Assembly (NCBI GenBank): GCA_030704615.1
Contig: CM060734.1
Location: 8,618,001-8,682,000, forward strand
Direction of reading: 5' to 3'
Source of the DNA: Takakia lepidozioides
Lineage: Eukaryota; Streptophyta; Takakiopsida; Takakiales; Takakiaceae
Length of the DNA stretch: 64,000 nt
Position numbers and translations under genes: made by a program. Below the pieces are notes generated by a model. The model ran no database searches, had not been told where the DNA came from, and saw only the letters and a program-made list of their open reading frames with translations. Below, in pieces: positions 42,733 to 53,300 of the stretch (positions are counted from its first letter, which is position 1; every line of letters begins with the position of its first letter).

Positions 42733-44158
42733 ATATATCACCGAAATCGGAAAGCACTGCTCAAAAATTCCACTCCCGTGCGCATGATTCTCAAGTTCTT
42801 CGATATGAATTTTACCTCTTACAAAAACATTTTCTGCTCCACTTCCGCCAACAAGTCGGCCAAAGATCAAGCGAATCCATGGGAATGCCACAAACCAATT
42901 ACCGAATGCAATGGCACCCTCTCCATCGTAAACCCCCAACCAGGCCTTCCTTTTCTCTACACCCACATGGCCAACATTCTCGGGCAGCTCCTGCCCTGCG
43001 AGAAACATTCCCGGGACCGCTGCCCCCTGACCCGGACGACTAAATTCGTTGCCGACCACGTTCCCTGTCACGTTCCCAATGCTACAAACCGGCCACGTCC
43101 CCACGCTGACCGCATCGTTCTGGTCGTGCCGGCGGGACGTGGTCCCCGCTGCCGACCGCGGTCGCTTTCTTACCCGCGGCTGCTGCAACCGTCGCCTATA
43201 CGCAGGCGGCCAGGATTGAGCCCGGAACCATCCCCTGAGTGGCCCCCAGTGTCTTTAGATTGAAGCCAATCGAAGCCCGCCACGTGGATAAAGATGGCCG
43301 GAAATGTAAAGTGTAGCCAATGGGTGGGCTGCCTCATTTATTAAGGCGTTGAATCCGTTTGAATATCACTTTCTCATCCATCTATCCATCCATCTATCCA
43401 ATTACGGAGAGTCAAACATTCCAATCTAATGGCCAGCATTCATTATTTTATCTGAAGTGTTATTCAAGTAAATAATAAACAATGGTTAAACACTAATCAT
43501 TCGACATAAATTTGGCCCGTGGATATTTACTGCAAACATTAAATTACTTAAAAATATATAAAGTTATTAATTCATAATGGATATATTTAGACGGATGAAA
43601 GTATGGTGTAATTGTTGATCCAAGGGTGATGTTTGTCATCCTCGAAGGCGACAGTACGTCAAAAAGGACGAGCGATAGCCGCGAATTGGCGCAGCCGGTC
43701 AAATCCTCACCACCGGCCACGCCCGGTCGTCTACCGTGTCCCCGGGTTCCCAGCTCCCGGCCGGGGGAGGGGAACGCGGCCCTTAAGCCGGGTCGGGATT
43801 GTGGAACTGTTCCCCATGGCCGACCCCGGGATAAGAGCAGAGCAGGAGCAGCACTAGTGTGTTTCTGTCGGTCTCGTGGTCTCGACGGATCGCTGTAGAG
43901 CGAGCGATGTTGTCGTATGAGGAACGGCTAAGAGGCGAGGCCTCCAGCTTTCTGTGGAGTTGGGAAGGCTTGGAAGCGCTCGGCAGCGTGTGGGTTGCAT
44001 CACAGAGGCGGGTCGAGTCGCCATGATTCAGCTGCGGGTCTGAGTGGGCAAAATGCGGCTCCATTTGCTTGGAAGGTGATGCATGCGAGTTGTGATAGGG
44101 ATGTGGATGTGAGAAATTCGGAACGATTGTGTGGATTTGGTGGGGTTGTCTGCAACCC
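42733..44158. other. Presumed upstream region of the OCTOPUS-like gene
   Basis: Contains a GC-rich part (42960-43260), a G-box CACGTG at about 43278, a CCAAT at about 43316, a TCCA microsatellite (43375-43400) and a second GC-rich part from 43650. Open frames at 42646-43263 (+) and 43188-42730 (-) have no recognised content. Promoter function is a guess from position. Confidence 0.3.
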
Positions 44159-45739
44159 ATGACGAAAGTGTGCAAGCGGCACTTCGGGTATCAGCCTGGG
44201 GGTGGGGTGTGCGCGGGTTGCTTGGAAGAGAGGTTGATAAGACTGTTTCGCGGAGAGACGGAAATCTTCGACTGGGATGTTGCAGACAAGCTTGGTGAGA
44301 CGTCGCCCGCAAATGATAAATCGGGTGGTCCTGGGTGGCGACCACAATCTGGTAGTGCTGGTCGGACGATGGAGGTGGATGCGTTGGATTCGAGGTCTCA
44401 GTTTACAAAAAGAGGTGCTGATGATGCTGTGGAGAAGAACTTGGTGAGAGATTTGATTCAGCCCAACGTCAATGGTTCGACCAGAGATTGGAGTGGGAGA
44501 ACAGGGTCGCAAATGGGGCTACAAGCGGTTATAGGAGAGGAGGAGGAAGGCGAGGTGCTAGCTAACGACAAAAGCCCTCCCCAATTGTCCTCTGAGATAA
44601 AATCTATCATGAAGGAATGGGCCCTCTTGCAGGCAGAGCGAAGGTCTAATAGGATCCATGTGACAGCTTTAGTTGCAAACCTGTCTGATGCATTTGATAA
44701 ATATCATCGACCAGATCCTTCCCAACCTAGTGTAGAAAGGAATGCAGGAGCGCAGATTGTGGGAGCCAGTTTGCTGCCCAAAGTTTACACGATTGCAGAG
44801 GAAACACCCCTTGGAGAGAAGGGGGATGACATAGACCAAGATAATGCTAGGCAGGAGTCAGTCTCCTTGGCCTCACCGGTCAAAGAGACCCGTGCACCTG
44901 GGACGACCCATTTGGATGGAGATTTAGAAGACACAGACCCTGAAAGTGCAGAGGAGGGCGATCGGTCACCGGCATGTTTCAATTCAGTGTGGTCGACACC
45001 CAGTAAAGATGAGCGGAAAGCAAAGTGGGTTAAGGGTTTTGGAAGTCCAAAAATTTCTAGTAACAGGATATTTCCACGAAAATCGAGGGAAGAACTTGCA
45101 CCTCCAGCTCGCATGGCAACCGTGCCAGAAGATTCCAGAGACAACAGACGTGAGGGAGTTGGTGCCTTATCTAAGGCTACTCAGAGCGTTGATGGAGACG
45201 AAGGCTGGCAGTCCCCTCAAGTAAGGGGCTTGCGAGCGGAGACTGCTACAGCAAATGAGAATGTCGCCTCCAGGTTTAGTTCGATTGATGCAAGGTGTAC
45301 AGTCGAGGAGTCTGCTCGAAGCATCTCATGTCATGTCAATCAGAACGAGGTAGAAATGGAAATGGCGAAACGCCTAGAAAATTCTAGGAATGCAGTTATT
45401 TCATGGCTTCAGAACCTGCCAAGCCCAAAGACAGCCCTTTTCAAGAAGACTGGGCAGCTTCAAGTGCCTTCAGGATGGGGTCTCTCTCTAGGTGGCAATG
45501 TTGAGATGGATCAGATACTTGATGAGGGGGTGGAGGTATTCTCGCACCCTCAGGAGACTTCTGATGAGTCAATTGAAGATGCAGTGCCAGCTGAAATTCC
45601 TAGTGAAATGTCTTCCTTTCGCAAGTTTTTAGTAAGTCCATCACAAAAACTGCTGAAGTTTGCAGGAGAATCGACAACCGCAGACTCCAGCACAGTGGAA
45701 AGGCCCCAAACAAGGCCCATACAGACCAATTCCGGTTAG
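44159..45739 (+). CDS. OCTOPUS/DUF740-like protein, 526 aa
   Basis: Uninterrupted frame. The Met at 44159 is preferred over 44129 because it places the conserved motif at the N-terminus: MTKVCKRHFGYQ, GGGVCAGCLEERLIRL. The C-x2-H, C-x2-C spacing followed by L-E-E-R-L resembles the start of plant OCTOPUS/DUF740 proteins, which are polar membrane-associated regulators of phloem and vascular development. The rest is hydrophilic and probably disordered, Ser/Glu/Asp-rich, with short conserved-looking blocks (KSIMKEWALLQAERRSNR, KAKWVKGFGSPKISS). There is no signal peptide or membrane span. Codon quality is good for 1.6 kb, so this is the best candidate host gene here. No introns are apparent. The family call rests on one motif; another plant Cys-motif family is possible. 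Confidence 0.6.
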   Translation: MTKVCKRHFGYQPGGGVCAGCLEERLIRLFRGETEIFDWDVADKLGETSPANDKSGGPGWRPQSGSAGRTMEVDALDSRSQFTKRGADDAVEKNLVRDLIQPNVNGSTRDWSGRTGSQMGLQAVIGEEEEGEVLANDKSPPQLSSEIKSIMKEWALLQAERRSNRIHVTALVANLSDAFDKYHRPDPSQPSVERNAGAQIVGASLLPKVYTIAEETPLGEKGDDIDQDNARQESVSLASPVKETRAPGTTHLDGDLEDTDPESAEEGDRSPACFNSVWSTPSKDERKAKWVKGFGSPKISSNRIFPRKSREELAPPARMATVPEDSRDNRREGVGALSKATQSVDGDEGWQSPQVRGLRAETATANENVASRFSSIDARCTVEESARSISCHVNQNEVEMEMAKRLENSRNAVISWLQNLPSPKTALFKKTGQLQVPSGWGLSLGGNVEMDQILDEGVEVFSHPQETSDESIEDAVPAEIPSEMSSFRKFLVSPSQKLLKFAGESTTADSSTVERPQTRPIQTNSG

Positions 45740-46845
45740 CTCTTCATCGTCGGCTGTATCCGGTTTGTTTTGTTGCCGAGGATACCCCACAGGGAGCGGG
45801 AGAGAGAGGGATCTTTAGAGTGTAGGGGATGCCCAATACTGATTGACCAGGAAATCAGCCCTTGTTAGGATCCAGTCTGAAACCCTGGATTTAGAGTTTT
45901 GTCTGACTCATCTTAGCAGTTGTCACAGTCGGTGACACTCCAACAGAGATAAAAGACTCGGTTACACAAATTAATCATATCCGGGCAAAGGAGCCTCTTA
46001 TGAGAATTATAGGTGTAAAGAGGGGCATTTTCTGTGTGGACTCAAATGGCCCTGATCAAGACTTGGGTGCTCACTGTTACTCATGCCTACTGGAGGCTCC
46101 CAGACATGAACCCTGGTGTTTATATGTAAGATAGTGTTTAATATATCTACTTTTAATGAGTGCATTTTGACTTCCCTGTATAAGACACATTGAATTGGAA
46201 AGCTATCCTTGGAGACATCACTTGGTGAGGAGTTTCCAACGGAGTCCTAAATTGGAAATGGAAATTTGGACACCAGTGGGTCCAGATAGATGTGACTGTT
46301 TAGATGTGACTCAATAAATATGACAGAAAGTGTGGTTATTATTTCTGCTGCGATGATGGTACACTGTGAGAGAAAGATTTAATGAAGTTACATAGTGAAT
46401 CTTCTCTGACCAAGCTGGATCTGTTATTGAAGTTGCTGGTGCCTTTTGAAGCTCTACTTTTCTCCATGCAGCCTTACAGATTTACTACAACCCCTGCTTG
46501 ACAGTTCTTCACCATCGTCATAACCTCAACCCACCATCAAACTGTACAGTCAAAGTCAGTGAGCTGCAAAAGAGATGCAGATCAAGCATATTATGATTAT
46601 GATTAGTATTGTCTCTGAGAGGTGTTGGAGTGTTCTTCTAGATATCAGGTTGTAAATTGGATGAGGCTTAGCTCCATCTATAAATACAGGAGACCCTCAG
46701 GAGCTGACATCATTATAGCAAGTCCGATCTGGCACCTTCGTCCCACCTGCACAATGCCGGTGACATTACCAACAAGAGACTCTAAAGTTGCAGAGGACTC
46801 TTGTGCAGCATGTACAGCCACAACACAGATAAGGTGAGGAAGAAA
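45740..46845. other. Intergenic / 3' region, no gene seen
   Basis: Probably the 3' untranslated part of the gene ending at 45739 and the convergent gene ending at 46846. No repeats recognised. Confidence 0.5.
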
Positions 46846-47878
46846 TCATGCTACCCCCAGCCCTAAGCTGGAGGGAGCTGCTGCTGCTGCTGCGCCTTCT
46901 TGTGACCTATCTGCTTCGACAATCTTGAAATTTGGCCTCTTGGGTGGTTCAACAGAGAACAGAAATTCCTTAACAAAAGGAGGATGCTCTCCCACATGGT
47001 GGCAGGCCACTTTAAGTTGACGTTGCTCTCTCATCCACCGGAGCATCATTTTCATATGCCTCTTGCTTTTCAATCCTGTATCCGGAATCTGCTTGGCCCT
47101 AGAAAATCAGAATTAGAGAGAGGGCAGGTGCAGAGGCCAAGGGTCGTGTACTCAATAGAACCAAGAATAACATTCGAGGAGGATATAAAGCCACAGTCAG
47201 TCTTTGCTACAGTCCACACACAAACCTGGTTTCATCTTTGCGCTCTTGCTTGAGATATATACCTCGAGATGAAGGCACTCTGCCCCTCCATTGAAACAAT
47301 TACTGGACCTACAAGGGGCTCGCATTGCTTACAATGAGTAACCCTGCGATGCTGGAGGCAGGGTCTGGAGACCAGAAAAGGATTGGCACCAGCCTACCCT
47401 GGATCAACAAAGGCTGAGAAAAACAAAGAGGTTTAGTGCCTCGGGGGAGAGAGAGAGAGAGAAAATGTACTCATTAGAGAGAGAGTGTGTAGCCATGTTG
47501 TTTGCCGTAACCTTGTGGCCATTGAACCCGCGCGCAGTTTGAGAGAGAGAGAGAGAATGTACTCATAAGACGTTGTTTGCCGAGATAATTGGAGAGAGAG
47601 AGAGCGAGAGAGAGAGAGAGAGTCACCAGCCTACCCTGGATTAACAAAGGCTGAGGAAAAGACAGCAATTTAGTCTTCTTTAGAAGAAGAGAGAGAGAGG
47701 GAGAGAGAACCTGAGAGGCATGCTTCCAGCAGTCTTGAACAGTGAGGGGACCATGTTCTTTCAAGATGTTGAATAGACTCTGTGATGCACTCAGAAAGTT
47801 GCTACCCAAGTTGGCAGCTTTGATGGGCTTGGGCCCGGGATTCCTTTTGCCAAGCAGTCTGACCGCCGTGGCGAACAT
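46846..47878 (-). CDS. Two-exon conserved-looking small protein (136 aa)
   Basis: Exon 1 runs 47878-47711 (MFATAVRLLGKRNPGPKP..., ending DCWKHASQ) with donor CAG/GT at 47710. Exon 2 runs 47088-46846 after acceptor CAG, starting IPDTGLKSKRHMKMMLRWM and ending in TAG. Both exons join in phase 0. The first 15 residues are basic and amphipathic, as in a mitochondrial targeting signal. A helix-rich core (SLFNILKEHGPL, then RHMKMMLRWMREQRQLKV and CHHVG) has the look of a winged-helix-like fold. The tail is poly-Ala. An upstream Met at 47947 is in frame. I believe relatives occur across plants but cannot name the family. The 622-bp intron (47089-47710) is full of GA repeats. Confidence 0.6.
47440..47712. 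repeat. GA/CT microsatellites within the intron
   Basis: Several GAGAGA tracts (about 47450-47480, 47540-47560, 47590-47620, 47690-47708) separated by duplicated phrases such as CACCAGCCTACCCTGGAT-AACAAAGGCTGAG, which also occurs at 47388-47420. Confidence 0.85.
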
Positions 47879-49620
47879 GACTCCCTGCATCCACACCCCC
47901 ACCCACGCTGCCTCTCTCGCACCTCTCTGTGCCCAACACACCTCCAAACCCTAAACCCCAACTTCCATTTCTGCAATTTCTAATTTTCGTGTTATTTAAT
48001 CGGACCCCATAACAATTACATTCATCAACTTTCAGAGGGTAAGTGATTTGTGAGCTGTCGTCTCCAGGTGTTTCCCTTTTATATTTTAAAAAAAGAAAAA
48101 GAAAAAAGGGTAAGTAGTTGTAATACCGTCCCTTATCAACCGTTTAGGCATTTTTGAGCCTAATAATTATTAAAAACCAAACAGACAGCTTAGGCACGTT
48201 TCTCAAACCATTCTCAAACCATTTCTCACATTAGGCATCTTGGGGGTTGGTATCACGTGAGCACAAAGTTAAGAGAAACGGTGTGAGCACAAAAAAAACC
48301 GCTGCGTGAGCAGAATCCACGGTTATGGGGTTTTATGTACATCAGCGGAAATACAAATAATAGCCGCATAGGGGCTTTACTGCGCTAATAGGCGATCCAT
48401 CGAAATCTGAATATAACTTAAACCAGGAACCCCAATCCACATGCACCTGTCAGTTTTTTCGAACCTCTAGAAAATCATGCATGAAATATTTGATGACCAA
48501 AAAACAACCAAAAGGGAAGAATTCCAGAATCCATGAAGCTAAAAGCAACGTAAACACAAAACGCACAGAATTAGCCAATAATGACAAATCAACAAATGCG
48601 TTTCGCAAAAGTAAATAGGGCGTTTCGCACGGAGTTTCAAAGACAAAAACAAACGATCGTTAGTGTTAAGGAACACCCAATCCGGAAAAAAGTCGGTTTC
48701 ACCAAAATTATGCCCGAGGAAATTCCCATATGACCAAATTAAAAAACATCACATATCCACCATAATCGAAAGCATTAATACCATAGTGGTGTTTTGCTTG
48801 CGAAACAAATACATACTTTTAATGATATTCTCATTTGAATAACTTTCACTCCACTCACAACTTCAAACCGATCCCCAGGCGGAATGAAATCCAAGGGGAA
48901 ATTGGAGTATGGGAAGAAGGCGCCACAGTGTGTGTTAGCAACTTGACAAAGGTCACCCAGGTGTGCCCCTCGAATTAGCACCCCTATGGCATCTGCTTGG
49001 TATACTGGCTCCCCGAGTTTTCTCTGTCACTGGCTTGACCTTGCTGATGGCCCAGTTCCTGCTTCTCGCTATGTCGCGATGTTCCAGTTAATTTTTACTA
49101 TCAGTGTTCTATAAGACTCTGTTATCTTGCATGCACAAGGATCAACCCAGGGAACCTCATATTTTGCACAATCGATATGGGATATATCCAGTGTTGGACC
49201 GGTATATAGGTCTTGGGCAGGTACTAGGCGGGTACCTACAAGGGCAAAACCCGGCAATACCCTGGTGGGGTAGGATACATGGACTTCTAAAACCCTGGCG
49301 CAAAACATACCAGTCTGGTCTTCTTCCTCGCACTACCACTCCAATACCCTGCATGCGTCGGTTGAGGGACCGGATGTAGGGGTAGGGTTTAGGGTAGTTT
49401 TCATTAGGGATACTAACTACATAGAGCGTTTTCAAGAGGGCAATTCAATGAGGATGGAGGCGCACATTTGAGGCACATTTGACGAGATTGTGGCGCTCCG
49501 AGGCATTTTTGCATGGCTATGCCTTCATGTCTAGAAGTTTGGTAGGGTTTTCAGTTGGATCTCCTCTTCTTAAATGTGCATGTGCATCTCCTGCTGTTTT
49601 GTTTTGTTTTGCTTTGCTTT
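47879..49620. other. No gene seen; contains a dispersed repeat (48241-48355)
   Basis: 48241-48355 resembles 63838-64000: repeated GTGAGCACAAA units, then AATCCACGGTTATGGGG and GCGGAAATACAA. The rest has no recognised gene. A region near 49140-49440 has long open frames without motifs. A TTTTGTTTTGCTTTG run precedes 49621. Confidence 0.5.
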
Positions 49621-49791
49621 GTTTTGAAAACAGATATTACCTCAACAATAGTTTTTGAGGGAGGTCAAAAATAATTGTTGAGGTAATATCTGTTTTCAAA
49701 ACCATTATATATATTTTTTGAAAAGAAAATTACCTCAACCATAGTTTTTGAGGGAGGTCAAAAATAATTGTTGAGGTAATATCTGTTTTCA
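49621..49791. repeat. Perfect 29-bp-arm palindrome with a second half-copy
   Basis: 49621-49649 (GTTTTGAAAACAGATATTAC and nine more bases) is the exact reverse complement of 49674-49702. The bases between are also partly self-complementary (TTTTTGA/TCAAAAA around GGGAGG), so about 80 bases fold on themselves. 49716-49791 repeats one half with small changes. It overlaps the last codons of the env-position ORF. Confidence 0.9.
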
Positions 49792-52700
49792 CTGGTTGAC
49801 GGAGATGATTGAACACTACCTGGATATGTGAGGCCCTCTAGAGGCTGATATTGAGGTAATCTTTCAGGCATAGGAGACCCCCGTCGCTTCTTCTCTGCCA
49901 TCTGAATTGCATAGTCTTTTCCCATGTCAAAAGAGTCCACTGAAGAAACAGTTGTACCAGAATCCTCATCGCCTCTCAGGTGTTTTAACTGTCGAACTTT
50001 TTGTGGAATCCTCTGGGGCATACAATGTTGTCCTACCATGTCTGGAAGTTTAAATTTTAAAACTTGCTGTAAACGCTGAATGGCAAAATTGGTGAAGACC
50101 CCGAGCTCCTTGTCTGTCCAGGTGACTGGGGTACCAATGACTTGTGAATTGTGCAAGTATTTCCATCCCTCATGTCCCTTAAAGAAAATATCGTCAGGGC
50201 CGAATTTCTGTGTTGACAAATTGTTTCAGGCCGCATGAAACCATGAACGAATTTGAGAATCCTTTTGCATTATAACTTTTGCCTCATATAGGTACATATG
50301 AGGTGGCACTGAAGGTAAGACCCAATGATCCCCACTGGAATAACTCAGAAAGCGCGATTGCATCTTGTGCTGCTCAATGTGATAACGTACCAGAAAACAA
50401 GCAGCGTAGTATAACCCACAGCCCATGACAATACTTGCTACCTCCTTGGTCTTGGTATAAATGAATCCATGTACAACTTGGAAGGCAATTAATTCCTTCA
50501 ACATGGTACTTGCCTCATGCCAGTACTGCGCAAAGTGATGATCCTCATTGGGTCGATTGTTTGGAAGAACCTTAGTTCTAGTTGCCACTGGCAGCCAAAT
50601 GCGCATGATTTGATAGTAATGTGCCAATGACTGCGGAGGACTAAATTCTTTCCAAGCCAAATCCAACACAATGGGAATTTGGTTGAAGGGCATAATCATA
50701 GCCCTACTATACTCCCTTGCAGCTGGAGTTTTAGGTGGGTTAAAAGCAGCATTTCCCCATACCTCAGGCTGTGGTGGCTGTGGTGTGGCTGTAGTAACAA
50801 CAGGGTTAGCTACTGGCACAATGACTTGTTGTGGTGTTGGTGGCACTGGCTCTTGTACCATTTGCATCTCTTGCACCTCCTGTGAAGAAGACTGAAAAGC
50901 CAAAGTTCTGGCTTTTAAATAAGAAGCCATTAGCTGTTCCTCAGGTACACAGACTCTCTTGTCGATATTTGAAGTGAGGTCCTCCACTTGAGTCTGCAGG
51001 CCATCTACATCCTCCTGTAACTCCGCTATCCTACTATAGACATTGTCTATAGTAGTTGTGGCAATGTTCTGCACTTGCAGTCTGAGCTCATTCATCTCGC
51101 TTTGGGTGAGCTTTCGTGGTGCTTTACCCTCCACTGGCCCTTGTGCTAACCAGACCTGCATAAGGTGTTTATCCACCAAGTTGCTTGTGGTACCTTTGAG
51201 AGTTTGCTCCTCTCTGAGTTTGTATATCTCTAATTGCTGTTGTAAAGCTTCCATGCGCTTCGCATGAGGTTCAACCAAATTCGCATAGGCAGCAAGCAGA
51301 TTATTGGCTTCCTTCCAAGCCTTGTTAATGACAGAGATTTCATTTCTATTGGCCATGACCGTTTGTTGCAACTCCAGGATGTGCCTCTCTTGGTCAGCTT
51401 CAACCTGCCTGTATTGCTTGAAAGTATCCTCATTGCGACAGATTGTATTCTCCATATCGACAATGAGTTTCACTTGCTCAACATTCTCTGTCTCTGCCTT
51501 CGTACATCTTTCCGCTTGACTGTTTATTTCTATTGTAGATTGGTCAAGCATAGTTGTGAGTGTAGCACATTGGATGGCCATCCTGTCATGCACTGTCTGC
51601 AACTCCGTATGTAGTGCATTCACTTGTTGCAACTTGCTTTCATGCTTCACCTGCATTTGGTATAGCTGTTGCTTATGTGCTTCGTGCAACTGGTCTTGCG
51701 CGAGGCCTGCCTCAATCAATTGTTCCTTGGCCAATTGCAAAGCCGCTTCTGTACTCTCCAAGTCTTGCTGCATCTTGAGAGTGACCTCTTCATCGACCTT
51801 GTTTGCACACTTTGTGGCAAGTCGAGCCTCAAACTCCTTCCTGAGTTCTTCCCTCAAAGCTGCCAATTGAGTAGTGGGAACATGGGATTTGACATAAGTA
51901 CCCAACAGATTAAGTGTCCTGCTTATGGAACTCATAAGCATGGCCTGTTGAGGGTCATCTTGGTGAGCTTGCTGCTGTTCTCCCTGATCCTCAACAGTGT
52001 GATGCCTTACGAACCACTCAGGCCATTGCCCCACCAGATTTTCTTCCTGAACCACTTCATCCGTCACCGATGCTGCAGTGTCTTGACATTCTACCTGTGG
52101 TACCTCCGTCACAGGTGTGTGTATTATATGCACCGCAGGGTTTCCCTTGGACAATTGTTGCACCTCCGGAATCACTGTGTCCTTGACCATACCAGAATAT
52201 TCATAGAGAAAGTCCCCCTTCTCAATTTCTGCCACCACCTGTTCTGTAGTGGGAATATCTAACCATTCTTTTTCCAAATCAATTATTTCTGGTGGAACTG
52301 CATGGACAACTTGTGGTAACTCTGTGACAAGCCGATCATCTGGCTGTGATGGCTGTGATACTGAAGTAACTTCCTCTTCCCTCTCTGAAGGTCCTGCTTC
52401 CAGTAATAGCAGTTCTTTGTGCTGTTGTGCCCCTTCCTGCACAAGAGCTTGGGAAACATTATCATGCGGATTCTGTGAAGCCAGTGGATCCGCCACTACA
52501 GTTTTTCCCTGCCTCTGTCTCTTAGTCTCGGGTTGCCCTGCCAGTCCACCCTCACTGTGTGAAGAGCCTTGCTCTTCCATTGCAGTGGTTTCTGGCTCAA
52601 ACACTCCCATCTCTTTTCTTTCTCAAGCATCAAGTATGCCAGAATCAAGAATTATTTTAGCAATGATTGGGCCAGACACTATGATAGGAGACTTTGCGGC

Positions 52701-53255
52701 AGTACCCTGTAATCTTTTCATCTCCTCTACCAGTGCGTTGTACATTATGTCCGCCCATTCTACCTCTTCTCCTCTCAGGGCTTTGAGTATTTCTTCTGTG
52801 AAGGATCTGCTCAAATACTGTTGGTTCTGTTTCATGGCAAACAGAACGTTCAATACCTGGCCTACCTCCCTTAGCCCTGGGTACACGGCCTTGGTACAAG
52901 CATAACCCTGAGTTTTAAAGAAACTCCCTTCTTGGAATAAGTCCCCTATTTGCAGTCTTGCCCTGTGCTCCTCCACATGCACCTGACCTGCTGGCAATCG
53001 AAACAATTGCTGTAGGTATAGGGGAGTAATTACTAATTCAACTCCCTTCACCGTTGTTACTCCTGTCCTTGGCTCAAAGTTTTGCAAGAATTGTAACATG
53101 TACTGTCTATGGTGCAATGTCCAATCTTTGCTTTGCAATCCTTCCAATCGCAGCTCCTTCAGTAACTTTACCGCCTATGGAGTAGCAATCGTTTGTTTCT
53201 GCAGGATTGTGGTGCTCTTTACCCTGATTTCTTCCATTCCTCTCACTCTCTTCAT
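49758..53255 (-). pseudogene. Env-position coiled-coil ORF of the Ty3 element, largest copy (1,165 codons)
   Basis: One minus-strand frame from ATG 53255 to stop 49758, broken by in-frame TAG (53177), TGA (52625) and TGA (50228). The N-terminal part (GVELVITPLYLQQLFRLP) resembles the phrase found in plant transposon proteins annotated as putative plant transposon protein domain; weak evidence. A Gln/Glu/Ser-rich linker follows, then about 200 residues of heptad-like coiled coil (ESTEAALQLAKEQLIEAG to QQQLEIYKLREEQ). Next is a globular part (NQIPIVLDLAWKEFSPPQSL, MRIWLP, FQVVHGFIYTKTKEV) and a basic C-terminal part (KKRRGSPMPERLP). No signal peptide or transmembrane helix is evident, so it is not a typical envelope protein. 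It starts 46 bases after the pol stop. Fragments of the same ORF next to 3' LTRs confirm its place between pol and LTR. Function unknown. Confidence 0.75.
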
Positions 53256-53300
53256 TCTAGACCCACAGAAATGTTTTGGCTGTAACAATTGAAGAAATGC

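Noticed and set aside
42646-43263. 205-codon plus-strand and 152-codon minus-strand ORFs
   Set aside because: No domain, they overlap on opposite strands, and the plus ORF starts inside the MITE.
50226-52610. The 794-codon coiled-coil frame as gag
   Set aside because: It lies 3' of pol on the same strand, and related fragments abut 3' LTRs, so it is not in the gag position.
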